The notes under the pieces were generated by a model. It did not search any database. It was not told the origin of the DNA and was given only the letters and a program-made list of their open reading frames with translations. A DNA stretch of 64,000 nt. Source: Shimazuella soli. Lineage in GTDB: Bacteria; Bacillota; Bacilli; Thermoactinomycetales; Thermoactinomycetaceae. The translations under genes were made by a program, and so were the position numbers. This document shows, piece after piece, positions 1 to 8,171 of this stretch (its first letter is position 1; every line of letters begins with the position of its first letter). Location of the stretch: positions 792,269 to 856,268 of the forward strand of contig NZ_JAKWBN010000001.1 of assembly GCF_022511585.1 (NCBI RefSeq), written 5' to 3'.

Positions 1-206
1 CCTATTTCTTCATAAGTAAAGTTGACCGGATGTAGATTGCTTGATTGGAAGGCATTCACTCGATTATCTTCTAGGAAAAAGATGGTATAAAAACAAGGAT
101 CCTTTTTTTCAGACCAATTAACTACCCAGTTTCCTTCCAGGTTTGAGCTAGTACAACCTGTTATGAAACAAATGATGATCAATAGAGCCAGTGTACAATT
201 TTTGAT
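1..206 (-). CDS. lipoprotein, 3' part beyond window, start unclear
   Basis: Reading the minus strand there is an open frame with a hydrophobic stretch (about LALLIIICFITGC) ending in a lipobox Cys, followed by TSSNLEGNWVVNW and more polar sequence to the window edge, so a small Sec-exported lipoprotein is likely. No ATG, GTG or TTG precedes the signal sequence in this frame before an in-frame TAA. A GGGAGG motif lies about 8 bases before an ATC codon at 206, so either ATC is used or the start has been mutated. Function is not recognisable. Confidence 0.4.
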   Translation of the reverse strand, partial: MKNCTLALLIIICFITGCTSSNLEGNWVVNWSEKKDPCFYTIFFLEDNRVNAFQSSNLHPVNFTYEEI

Positions 207-332
207 AAATACCGCCTCCCATTTTTTGATGGATTAATTCTTCTATTTATACTTTGTCGGCTTATCCTACAATTCCTGCAATGCAACAAGCGCAAAATAG
301 TTGAAAATATGCTTTTTTGAGATAAATATTCC

Positions 333-361
333 TTGACAAGAATATTCCTGTTAGGTTATAT
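333..361 (+). promoter_or_regulatory. sigma-A-like promoter of the SRPBCC gene
   Basis: TTGACA at 333-338, a 17-base spacer, then TTATAT at 356-361. It sits about 70 bases before the SRPBCC start and is the best vegetative promoter in this gap. Confidence 0.6.
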
Positions 362-429
362 TTGATACAGAAGGAAATCAGTGATATTGGGTAAACTGAT
401 AAGGAAAGAAAAAATATGGGAGGCAATGT

Positions 430-939
430 ATGTCTAACAAAATGGTATCTAAAGTAGAAGGAAATGTACTGACATTAGAACGGGTTTTTGATGCACCACG
501 GGAATTGGTATTTGAAGCATATTCGGAAGCAGAGCATTTAAAACAATGGTGGGGACCTCGTGGTTGGACGCTTACGGTTTGTAACATCGATTTTCGCCCA
601 GGTGGTATTTGGCACTACTGTATGAAGTGTGAGGATAAAAATCAAGGTGATTTCTATGGGATGGAATCCTGGGGAAAAGCAGTATATGAAGATATCATAG
701 CAGCGGAAAAAATTGTTTATACCGATTATTTCTCAGATGCAGAGGGAAATGAAGCAGAGGGCATGCCTTCCAGTAACATTACATTATTGTTTATCGAGCA
801 AGATGGTAAAACAAAACTTGTGACCAAAGCAAAGTATGAAACACCTGAAGCATTGCAATCCGTTATCGATATGGGAATGGAGCAGGGTATTTCGGAGACC
901 ATGGATCGCTTGGAAGAACATTTGCAAACACTATCTTAA
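430..939 (+). CDS. SRPBCC / AHSA1-family protein
   Basis: The 169-residue protein has the hallmarks of the AHSA1 (activator of Hsp90 ATPase homolog 1) branch of the START/SRPBCC fold. These are an early RVFDAPRELVFEAYSE segment, a KQWWGP motif near residues 37-42, a central PGG turn, and an amphipathic C-terminal helix (MEQGISETMDRLEEHL). Family members bind small hydrophobic ligands; the ligand here cannot be told. The start is set by a GGGAGG ribosome binding site 6 bases upstream. It is monocistronic, with a promoter at 333-361 and a hairpin after the stop. Confidence 0.85.
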   Translation: MSNKMVSKVEGNVLTLERVFDAPRELVFEAYSEAEHLKQWWGPRGWTLTVCNIDFRPGGIWHYCMKCEDKNQGDFYGMESWGKAVYEDIIAAEKIVYTDYFSDAEGNEAEGMPSSNITLLFIEQDGKTKLVTKAKYETPEALQSVIDMGMEQGISETMDRLEEHLQTLS

Positions 940-999
940 TTGTTATGATTGTTTTGTTTTATAGTAAGACGGTATTTTTTAGAGAATAAAAAGCTTAAA

Positions 1000-1021
1000 A
1001 GACTCAAGATATCTTGAGTCT
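1000..1021 (+). terminator. hairpin after SRPBCC gene
   Basis: Perfect arms AGACTCAAG and CTTGAGTCT flank ATAT, followed by CTTTGTG and then ATATTTT. The T tract is imperfect. The remaining gap to 1204 shows nothing else clear. Confidence 0.6.
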
Positions 1022-1204
1022 CTTTGTGATATTTTGGTACTAGACTCCTAACTTTCTGGATCACCTTCATTTTACAACTCCGCGTCCAGAACAAATAGAA
1101 CAGAGTGTCCGGCTATGGAATCATGCTTCAAAGTGAGATAGTGGACAGAATAGGCATAGTATTGGTAAAATAACCATTTATTAGCATTCTGGAGATGATG
1201 AAAA

Positions 1205-1666
1205 ATGAGTACAGAAAGATTCACAGCACCTGTAACCATCCATTTGTTTTTTATAAAAAATGAAGAAATACTTCTTCTTCGTCGTTATAACACAGGTTAT
1301 GAAGATGGAAACTATAGCGTGGTGGCAGGTCATCTGGACGGTGGGGAAACAGTTAAAGAGGCTGCTGTTCGCAAAGTGAAAGAAGAAGCTGGTGTAGATG
1401 TGACAGAGGAAGATGTTGAAGTTATTGGTGTTATGCATCGGAGAGAAGCAGATGAAAGAGTGGATTTCATTGCGGTTGTAAAAGATTGGAGTGGGGAAAT
1501 TCAAAATTTGGAACCACACAAATGTGATGATTTGCGATTCTTCCCTTTAAACAATTTGCCTTCTAATGTCATACCGTACATCTTAAGAGCTATTGAAAAT
1601 TATAAAGAGAATCGTTGGTTTGATAGTTTCGGTTGGAAAGAGAAGAAATTTGTGTTCCGTTCATAG
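1205..1666 (+). CDS. Nudix hydrolase with altered Nudix box
   Basis: This 153-residue single-domain protein resembles small Bacillus Nudix pyrophosphatases: FIKNEEILLLRRYNTGYEDG, then the Nudix box starting GHLDGGE at about residue 42. The canonical box is G-x5-E-x7-R-E-U-x-E-E-x-G-U. Here the RE pair reads RK (AVRKVKEEAGV), while both downstream metal-binding Glu of EE are kept. Activity is therefore likely but not certain; the substrate is unknown. The start ATG follows GGAGATGATGAAAA. It stands alone. Confidence 0.85.
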   Translation: MSTERFTAPVTIHLFFIKNEEILLLRRYNTGYEDGNYSVVAGHLDGGETVKEAAVRKVKEEAGVDVTEEDVEVIGVMHRREADERVDFIAVVKDWSGEIQNLEPHKCDDLRFFPLNNLPSNVIPYILRAIENYKENRWFDSFGWKEKKFVFRS

Positions 1667-1765
1667 TACATAAAGGGAGGTTTATAAAAAATACAAAAGA
1701 AGGAGCCCATTAAAAGAACTCTTTCTTTTTTATTATATAAAAGAGATTAGGACCATTTTAAATTC

Positions 1766-2317
1766 TTATATGCTTTTGTTGCCATTACGGATATATTCCC
1801 TAATTGTTTTGTAAATATGAAATAACTCTTTGCTTTTTATAGGTGGAATTAAATGCTGTGCTCCAATAAATAAGGTGTAATAGATCTTAGCCAACAATTC
1901 TGCGTCCACACGATCTTTATACACATTTTCACATAATTCCTTAACATAATTTATTCTACTTTCATCAACCCGTTGTTGATAAGAGTGAATGGTTTCATCA
2001 TGAGATGCCCAAGCGCGAATTTTCATTTCGATTGTACTATCTACCAGACTGGTGACAAGTTCCGTTAGCCGATCGAGTTTATTTCGGGGACTTTCTCCTT
2101 CTTTACTTAATTCAATTATTCCATGCGTTCTGTCTTCTTCGTAAAGTTGCATGAGGGAATGGATATAATCTTGGCGATTTTTGAAATGGTGATAAAATGA
2201 TCCTTTTGTAAGTTTTAATCTACGGCAAAGTTCATCGATTGTTAATTGCTCAGGTCCTGCCTCTTCAAGCACAGCAAAACCTTCATGCAACCATGAAAGT
2301 TTGGTTTTATTATTCAT
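1766..2317 (-). CDS. TetR/AcrR-family transcriptional regulator
   Basis: The 183-residue protein has the N-terminal TetR helix-turn-helix: LTIDELCRRLKLTKGSFYHHFKNRQDYI at about residues 24-52, with the typical GSFYHHF recognition helix. A helical ligand-binding C-terminus follows. The ligand is unknown. A short palindrome 28 bases upstream of the start (2345-2360) is the probable autoregulatory operator. It has no operon partner, and its natural target may be a neighbour on either side. Confidence 0.85.
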   Translation of the reverse strand: MNNKTKLSWLHEGFAVLEEAGPEQLTIDELCRRLKLTKGSFYHHFKNRQDYIHSLMQLYEEDRTHGIIELSKEGESPRNKLDRLTELVTSLVDSTIEMKIRAWASHDETIHSYQQRVDESRINYVKELCENVYKDRVDAELLAKIYYTLFIGAQHLIPPIKSKELFHIYKTIREYIRNGNKSI

Positions 2318-2344
2318 TTCTTAGCTCCTTTCGGATCAATGTAT

Positions 2345-2360
2345 CATACCTGAAGGTATG
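2345..2360. promoter_or_regulatory. probable TetR operator
   Basis: Perfect 7-base arms CATACCT and AGGTATG around GA, just upstream of the divergent tetR start. Autoregulation by the adjacent TetR protein is inference from position and symmetry. Confidence 0.5.
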
Positions 2361-2441
2361 TAGGAAAGAGTAGTGAGTTTCTATATAGATTTACTTAAGT
2401 ACTCATTTAGTGAAATAGGTACTTTGGAGGTATTAAAGTAT

Positions 2442-2528
2442 ATGTATTGGATTGACAGGGTGTCTTGTTTATACACTCTCATTTTACTTACGTTTCTCGT
2501 CGTACCTTTCATCTATCTTCGTTTGTAA
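2442..2528 (+). CDS. putative 28-residue membrane microprotein
   Basis: ATG at 2442 follows TTTGGAGG (11-base spacing) and opens a 28-codon frame ending TAA. The peptide begins MYWIDRVSCLY and has one hydrophobic segment (TLILLTFLVVPFIYL) and a basic tail, giving a single predicted membrane helix. It lies in the 468-base gap between tetR and the VirB6-like gene and is followed at once by a perfect long hairpin (2544-2587). Its size and composition recall small hydrophobic toxins or membrane-protein modulators, but no homology is recognised. Confidence 0.35.
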   Translation: MYWIDRVSCLYTLILLTFLVVPFIYLRL

Positions 2529-2543
2529 AATGATTTGTCGATA

Positions 2544-2587
2544 ATTATTAACATCACCATACATAACAGTATGGTGATGTTAATAAT
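2544..2587. repeat. perfect 19-base inverted repeat
   Basis: Two perfectly complementary 19-base arms (2544-2562 and 2569-2587) flank ATAACA. The inner part is CACCATAC...GTATGGTG. No T tract follows on either strand, so it is not a textbook terminator. The CCATAC/GTATGG half-sites recur in the palindrome at 5996-6014. Confidence 0.7.
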
Positions 2588-2785
2588 AAACATATATTTT
2601 GACTCTCTATGAAGATAACAAAGGCTAACACCACAGATAAACAAAGATACCAGTAATAGATATATTTAAAAAAAGTCCTAGTTACTTTCTACATCTATCC
2701 TCTGTTAACTCTTTTTAGAGAAAAGATATTTTGATTTTCAAATTATATATTTTAGATGTCACTGCTAGGTGGAAATAATGACCTA

Positions 2786-5700
2786 CTAGGATTTTTTTAC
2801 ATCTTTTTTCATCTTATTGATGGTCGCAATAACATCCTGCACATCTGCTTGGAAGCTTTTCATCGAGGAAGTCATGTTATTTGCTTGTAAGCCTAGCTCT
2901 TGTTGCATTTTTCGGATTTGTTTTTCAAATGAATCAAACTCTTCCCTCAAAAGTTTGTTTAACTTATCTGAAGCAGCAAAATCGCTTATATTTTCAACAT
3001 CTGTATTACTTTCTATAAAGTTTAACTGCCGCTGTAATTCATTTTCTACTTTGGTAGCTGATTGAAGTACATCTGTAAATTTTCCGACGAAAGTGGCTGC
3101 AAGGTCAATTTTTGGTGGTGGAGTGATGGAACGTTCTTTGTTTACACTTGCCAGTATTTTTTTAATTTGGTTACGTAAAATTTCTGGGTCAAGGGATTCT
3201 GCTGAGGATCCACTTGTATTTACTCGATCTAGAACTAAATCGACCTTTTGTGTTCCGAAAGTACCGTTTCCACCAACAGGCATGTCAATTTTGACTTTTA
3301 TTGGTTTATTCATTTTATTTGCTTGGATTCCTTCTGCACGAAGCTTATCTGCAATTTGTTTTCGGACGCTTTCCATTACTTTTTGTGTTTCCGCGGCAGT
3401 ATCAGGCAAATGTTGTTTAAGATTACCTGTAACTTTTACCTGTAAGGATTTTTCGCCAATGGATCCCATACTGCCGATCGAACCCATTTGGTTCAAATCT
3501 ATGACAACTGAACCCGAGTTCGCAACCTGATTTTTGAAGTCAGCCAACACTTTTTTGCCTAAAGCATTTTTATTTTGTATTTTTTCAAATTGTTTTTGAA
3601 CAGCTGCCCGATCGGTTTTTGGTTTCTGTATAGTTGCTTTATCTATTGTACTCAGCTTTTTGTACGCTTGTAATCTGCCATCCACTTCTGATTGTGCTTC
3701 TCTCCATCGCTCTACGTTTTCTTCACCAAATTTTTGAGAAAGTAACTTGTGTTCCAAGGAACCTGGTGGTGGAACATTTCTAGGCATTTGCCTTGCCATT
3801 TCCCGTGATAGGGTGTTTTCTCCAATTCTACTCAATGCTGCTGTATTATTTTTCGCAAAATCAGGTGCTACTTCTCCAAGCTTTGCTTGTCCTTCTGAGG
3901 TTGTTACATCAATACCACATGTATTACGAACATAATTTGCAAACGCAGCGTCTTCTGGGAGTAATCCATCCACTCGATCTTGGTAAGCTCTTTCAGCCGC
4001 TTTTTGCTCTTTTTTCTCTGCTATGGAATCTTTTCTTCTTTCAGCAACTCTGTTGAGAGCTTTGTATCCTTCTTGCTCAATTGCTCCTCCAACGCCTTTT
4101 CTAGCTATTGCCAATCCACTTCTAGCTACTATTTGATTTCCTGTTACAGCACCTGTGATTGCTGTTCCATAGCCAAGTGCTTTTGCCCCATAGCCAAGCG
4201 CTTTTTTCCCATAGCCAAGCGTTTTTGCCCCATAGCCAAACGCTTTTTCCCCAGTTCTTTTAATGAATCCGAATCCTTGTTCTGCTTCGTTGGTAGTGCC
4301 TTGGAGAAATATACCGTTTCCGAGTGGGATATTGGATAATTTGGTACGCAATTCGCTCAGTGCTATCTTCAATCCGACGAACAAGCCGATAGCTAGTAAC
4401 CAGATATTTAGAAATCCTATTTCATCTGTTTTAGAAGAAAGAGCTGTTACCATAATGATGTAAACAGCAAGAATGATTGTATAAAATACTTTCATAAATA
4501 AAGCTTGAATCATCGACCAACCCCACGTGGCTGCTTCCTTCATTCCATATCCTGGCCATAAACTGATTAACAAATAAACGGCTGCCAGCAAACCCCTGCC
4601 AAGGGCAATAAACTGCCAGATAATCGTCAAAAAGGCAATATAGACAAAACAAATCATTGCGATAAGAGAAAATACTATAATGATGATGGAATTGCCAAGA
4701 CGCTCTGGAGCTTTATCTGCGGTCATCCACTTCATCTTATCTCTAAGAGCGCATTTTTTAGGTTCCTCAATCTTCTTCATTTCTTTTATGGGCTTTTCTC
4801 CAATTAAATTGCGCATACCGTTTGGTAATTCAATACAATTACCGGTTTCGACCCATTTATCATAGGTGTCTTGCAATACTTCGTTTCGACTTTTCCCTAG
4901 GGGTGGATTTAATACGTTTTCCCAAGGAATCTGTTTAGCGAGTTCAGGAGAACCGAAGTTAATAAGCATATAGGGTAAATCGATAAAAATACCATCGAGA
5001 CTCTCTTCCATGATATCCAATGCCATTTTTTTACGATCTTTAGCACTGGATTTTGCCAAATTTTTTGATATTTTCTTTTGGATCTTCTTATCCATTAAAC
5101 CAGTTAAAATCGTAGTGGAAACATCTGCGCTAGCATTGCTAACATCTCGCAAAAAATTTGGTAATTTCATAAAAATAGAAGTAGATAGTGCAATAATAAG
5201 GATGGAGTTAAGAAGGGTCGTCCATAGCATTGTTTTTTTTCCAGAAATCCAGTAGTAAACCATCCAAGCTACTGCAACAGAAGACATTAAATATATCATA
5301 GGGTCCCAAATGGATGTTGCCAAACTTTCCATTGCTGATTTATATGCTGTTAAAATGTGAGTAATAATGACCATATTGAAACCCCAAGAAATCCATTTTA
5401 CAAAAAAGGAAGCAGCTATAAGATATAGTTGCCATAGCAGCGCATTTAATGTGTGAAATAAGAAAGACGTATTAAGATAATCTTCAATTGGAATCCCTAT
5501 TTGTTTTAGCAGGCTTTTCTTTGTATCTTTGAATGAAGTTTTGTAGTCAAGGATTAAAGCAGATCTCCCATACTTTTGAAACATAGATTTGCTATTTTCA
5601 TCCTTTTTTTCCTCTGGAACTATATCCCCTGAATTCGGCAGTAATTCGTCATCTTGTTTATCGGCAACATTGGAAGTACCAATACTTCCAACTCCATCAT

Positions 5701-5791
5701 TTGGATTAGCAGCATTAGAGGGAGAGGGGATGAACAGCATGAGAACTAACATGCATAGAAAAACGGACATAAACCTCTCGAATCGTTTCAT
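2786..5791 (-). CDS. VirB6/TrbL-like polytopic membrane protein
   Basis: About 1001 residues. The start is the second in-frame ATG, 7 bases after AGAAGGAG. An N-terminal signal sequence (MLVLMLFIPSPSNA) is followed by membrane segments at roughly residues 110-210 and 370-490, with a large soluble loop between. Then comes a Gly-Tyr repeat (LGYGAK units) and about 450 residues of charged, coiled-coil-rich, soluble C-terminus. This resembles the VirB6/TrbL membrane proteins of type IV secretion and Gram-positive conjugative elements. No ATPase, coupling protein, relaxase or other transfer gene lies nearby, so it is solitary. It is divergent from a deaminase-toxin lipoprotein, which suggests a role in export or display of that protein. 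Function is inference. Confidence 0.65.
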   Translation of the reverse strand: MKRFERFMSVFLCMLVLMLFIPSPSNAANPNDGVGSIGTSNVADKQDDELLPNSGDIVPEEKKDENSKSMFQKYGRSALILDYKTSFKDTKKSLLKQIGIPIEDYLNTSFLFHTLNALLWQLYLIAASFFVKWISWGFNMVIITHILTAYKSAMESLATSIWDPMIYLMSSVAVAWMVYYWISGKKTMLWTTLLNSILIIALSTSIFMKLPNFLRDVSNASADVSTTILTGLMDKKIQKKISKNLAKSSAKDRKKMALDIMEESLDGIFIDLPYMLINFGSPELAKQIPWENVLNPPLGKSRNEVLQDTYDKWVETGNCIELPNGMRNLIGEKPIKEMKKIEEPKKCALRDKMKWMTADKAPERLGNSIIIIVFSLIAMICFVYIAFLTIIWQFIALGRGLLAAVYLLISLWPGYGMKEAATWGWSMIQALFMKVFYTIILAVYIIMVTALSSKTDEIGFLNIWLLAIGLFVGLKIALSELRTKLSNIPLGNGIFLQGTTNEAEQGFGFIKRTGEKAFGYGAKTLGYGKKALGYGAKALGYGTAITGAVTGNQIVARSGLAIARKGVGGAIEQEGYKALNRVAERRKDSIAEKKEQKAAERAYQDRVDGLLPEDAAFANYVRNTCGIDVTTSEGQAKLGEVAPDFAKNNTAALSRIGENTLSREMARQMPRNVPPPGSLEHKLLSQKFGEENVERWREAQSEVDGRLQAYKKLSTIDKATIQKPKTDRAAVQKQFEKIQNKNALGKKVLADFKNQVANSGSVVIDLNQMGSIGSMGSIGEKSLQVKVTGNLKQHLPDTAAETQKVMESVRKQIADKLRAEGIQANKMNKPIKVKIDMPVGGNGTFGTQKVDLVLDRVNTSGSSAESLDPEILRNQIKKILASVNKERSITPPPKIDLAATFVGKFTDVLQSATKVENELQRQLNFIESNTDVENISDFAASDKLNKLLREEFDSFEKQIRKMQQELGLQANNMTSSMKSFQADVQDVIATINKMKKDVKKS
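4167..4250 (-). repeat. four tandem 21-base units inside the VirB6-like gene
   Basis: Four in-frame copies of a 21-base unit (plus-strand core CCATAGCCAAGCG) encode repeated ALGYGAK-like heptads at about residues 515-543, just after the last membrane helix. The copies differ at only a few bases, pointing to recent expansion or slippage. Confidence 0.85.
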
Positions 5792-5995
5792 AAGCATACT
5801 CCTTCTCTAATCAAAGTCAGATTAATCAAATGCTCTTACTATTTCACGGTCTCATGTTTTAATGGAATAGAAGGGAAATTTAAAATTTTTGATCTATAGC
5901 CATATCTAAAATAGCGTATATTTCACTCTATCTAACAACTATTCTGAATTTTAAATTTCGATATATTTTTGCATTGGTTATCTTTTAAATACAAC

Positions 5996-6014
5996 ATACC
6001 ATACTGTATGGTAT
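5996..6014. promoter_or_regulatory. 19-base palindrome between divergent genes
   Basis: Arms ATACCATAC and GTATGGTAT around a single T, perfect, in the 386-base intergenic region between the VirB6-like gene and the deaminase lipoprotein. It is well placed to act as an operator for both. A TATAAT (6074-6079) lies between it and the lipoprotein start, without a good -35 box. Nothing else in this AT-rich gap is convincing. Confidence 0.5.
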
Positions 6015-6177
6015 TGTACAATAGGAATTCTGATTAAAATGAAAATTATTCCTTTTGGGAATAACTAAAATGATATAATTAGGAATAAAGGATAAGAACC
6101 CCAAATATTTTTTGATTTATAAATTTGGTAGGAACTACCATTTTCTGGCGTAAGATCTATCTGTAAAGGAGGATTTG

Positions 6178-7578
6178 ATGAATAGGAAGAAAATTTTCCA
6201 GCGTATTGCACAGTTTTCGTGTATTTTGGTTCTTGCTTTTAGTTTATTAGCAGGATGTACTTCGGCAGCAGACAAAGTTGCATCAACAAAATTTGTTCCT
6301 TACACGCAGAGTCAGATTGATTCAACGACCTTCAACTACAACTTTCTTAATCTTGTGAATCAAAGATATGCCATAGATCTTAATGTTCGATTTCCTGTAA
6401 CGCTTTCCAACTACCAAAAAATTAGTGAAGAGCTTCAGAAGAAGGTACTTTCTGGAGAGCTCAAACCCGATCAAATTCAAAATGAATATGTAAAAATAGT
6501 AAATAATCAACTGATTGACTTTGCAAACAAGAAACAAAAATATATGCAAGACATAAATAAAAAAGCTCTTTTGTTACAAGGTGACATAGGAAAGTTACCT
6601 AAGAAGGATCAACTTGTAGCAAACCAGGTGTTAAACGATTTCATTACGGCTACCAGCGATGAAATCAAAATGTATCGCTATTTACCAGAGCTTTTACAAA
6701 GCAGCGTAGATATTGGAAAGAAAACTACGAAAGCAAATAAACCCCCCAATACGGTAAGCAAAATCTTTTGTATTACGCCAGTGTATGCAGAAGGTAAAAG
6801 TGACACTTGTCAATGTTCAGTAACTACGGAATACCTCTCTCCCCAACTAAAGAAAATCACCACCACATGTGTTTGTAAAATCTATATCGAATATCAAAAA
6901 AGAATCAAAAAAGTTATTAAGGATCAACAAAAATTTGCAAAATCGCTGGCTAAATTTCTTGAGTATGTAGAACAAAATGTGAAACCAACAGTAATAGGCA
7001 AAGGAAAATATCAGACCAAGGATGGTGCGATTATACAAGGGCAAGTAATTAAAAAAGTGAATAATGTACCTAAAATACGCCCTGCTCCTGAAAAAATGGA
7101 CTTGAATACGGTGGCCAAAGTACGTCATGAGCTAGGGATACCCGCAATTGGAGATGACTACGTTTTAAAGGAATTAAAATACTTGAAATCCGAGCAGACA
7201 GTTGCCGTTTTAAAAGCAGATGGAGTACAAATATGGGGAAGAAATGGCTGGGGGGCTGACCAAGGTGGATACAAAGCAATGAGGACAGCTTGGTTAAAAA
7301 GCGGTGGCCAAAGAAGTATGAGTGCTACAAACAATCAAACTGTTTTCCATGCGGAAGGTGATGCTTTTTGGAATCTATACCAATACAGGAAGCAGCATAA
7401 CATACTTGGCGGAACAGCAACTTTAGTGGTAGACCGCCCATTTTGTACTGCTTGTGGCGACTCGAGAGGAGTACAGCAGTTAGTTGAAGAAGTTGGGTTA
7501 GACAAGTTAGTTGTGATCACGCCATCAGGAAAAGTAACCATAACACCTAGACCCGGTAAGCAAAGAAAGGCTTGGTAA
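6178..7578 (+). CDS. lipoprotein with C-terminal deaminase toxin domain
   Basis: 466 residues, ATG 5 bases after AAAGGAGG. A signal peptide ends in lipobox LLAGC (Cys27), so the protein should be anchored outside the cell. A long helical region (about 30-190), a Cys-rich segment (TCQCS and TTCVCK) and a linker lead to a C-terminal domain of about 130 residues. That domain has the two zinc motifs of the cytidine deaminase superfamily: HAE at 391-393 and PFCTACG with Cys423 and Cys426. The arrangement is that of polymorphic toxins whose tip deaminates nucleic acid or nucleotides; the exact family (SCP1.201/DddA-like or another) cannot be decided here. The downstream Imm1-like gene, 19 bases away, supports a toxin role. 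Confidence 0.75.
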   Translation: MNRKKIFQRIAQFSCILVLAFSLLAGCTSAADKVASTKFVPYTQSQIDSTTFNYNFLNLVNQRYAIDLNVRFPVTLSNYQKISEELQKKVLSGELKPDQIQNEYVKIVNNQLIDFANKKQKYMQDINKKALLLQGDIGKLPKKDQLVANQVLNDFITATSDEIKMYRYLPELLQSSVDIGKKTTKANKPPNTVSKIFCITPVYAEGKSDTCQCSVTTEYLSPQLKKITTTCVCKIYIEYQKRIKKVIKDQQKFAKSLAKFLEYVEQNVKPTVIGKGKYQTKDGAIIQGQVIKKVNNVPKIRPAPEKMDLNTVAKVRHELGIPAIGDDYVLKELKYLKSEQTVAVLKADGVQIWGRNGWGADQGGYKAMRTAWLKSGGQRSMSATNNQTVFHAEGDAFWNLYQYRKQHNILGGTATLVVDRPFCTACGDSRGVQQLVEEVGLDKLVVITPSGKVTITPRPGKQRKAW

Positions 7579-7597
7579 ACGAAAAAGGAGTTTCTAA

Positions 7598-7996
7598 ATG
7601 GAAAAGTGGACTTTAAACGTAGAAGGAAAATCCGAAACGATAAATAACCCTAGTTGGGAACAAATCTATCAAGTGTTAAAACGCATAGATGGCGAGGAAT
7701 GTACTCAAGCGGATCTCACTTTAATAGGGACTGGATCTTTAATGGTTTGTGGTGGAGATTTGGAAGAGGATAAGAGGATTTATGCTGTAGAGTACTATCC
7801 AGAAGATGATCAATTAGGGACTAGTCAGTTGGTGAATCCACATGTTACTCCAAATGATGAATATTTATATATTACAGTGGAACAAATAGGAATAGATTTT
7901 CCAGCAGAATATTGCATTGAGTTTTCGGATGTTGTAGAAGCATTTAAGCACTTTTTTGAAAAGGGAAAGTTGAGTAGTGATCTGATTTGGGAATAG
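7598..7996 (+). CDS. Imm1-like immunity protein
   Basis: 132 residues, acidic, cytosolic (no signal peptide), ATG after AAAAGGAG. It starts 19 bases after the deaminase lipoprotein stop, so the two are co-transcribed. The pattern (NPSWEQIYQVLKRIDG, LTLIGTGSLMVCGGDL, YAVEYYP, then a C-terminal EAFKHFFEKGKL helix) resembles the Imm1 family of alpha/beta immunity proteins, which commonly follow deaminase toxins. Neutralising the toxin in self or sibling cells is the inferred role. The 175-base gap after it holds no clear element. Confidence 0.65.
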   Translation: MEKWTLNVEGKSETINNPSWEQIYQVLKRIDGEECTQADLTLIGTGSLMVCGGDLEEDKRIYAVEYYPEDDQLGTSQLVNPHVTPNDEYLYITVEQIGIDFPAEYCIEFSDVVEAFKHFFEKGKLSSDLIWE

Positions 7997-8171
7997 CAGA
8001 TTTTATAATCTAGTTCGTTTTCATTCGCTTGTATGTATAGCCCTCACCTTTTTTATTTCATGACTTCAAAATTTTGTCCTTTTTTGCTACTAAAAGACCC
8101 CCTGAAATCAGATTAGGTTACCCAAGGAGGTTTCCAATATCTATTTTAGGGGGTATATTCCATTTTAGAGC

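Noticed and set aside
4167-4250. Possible CRISPR-like repeats
   Set aside because: The four 21-base units are contiguous without spacers and encode in-frame heptapeptides of a membrane protein.
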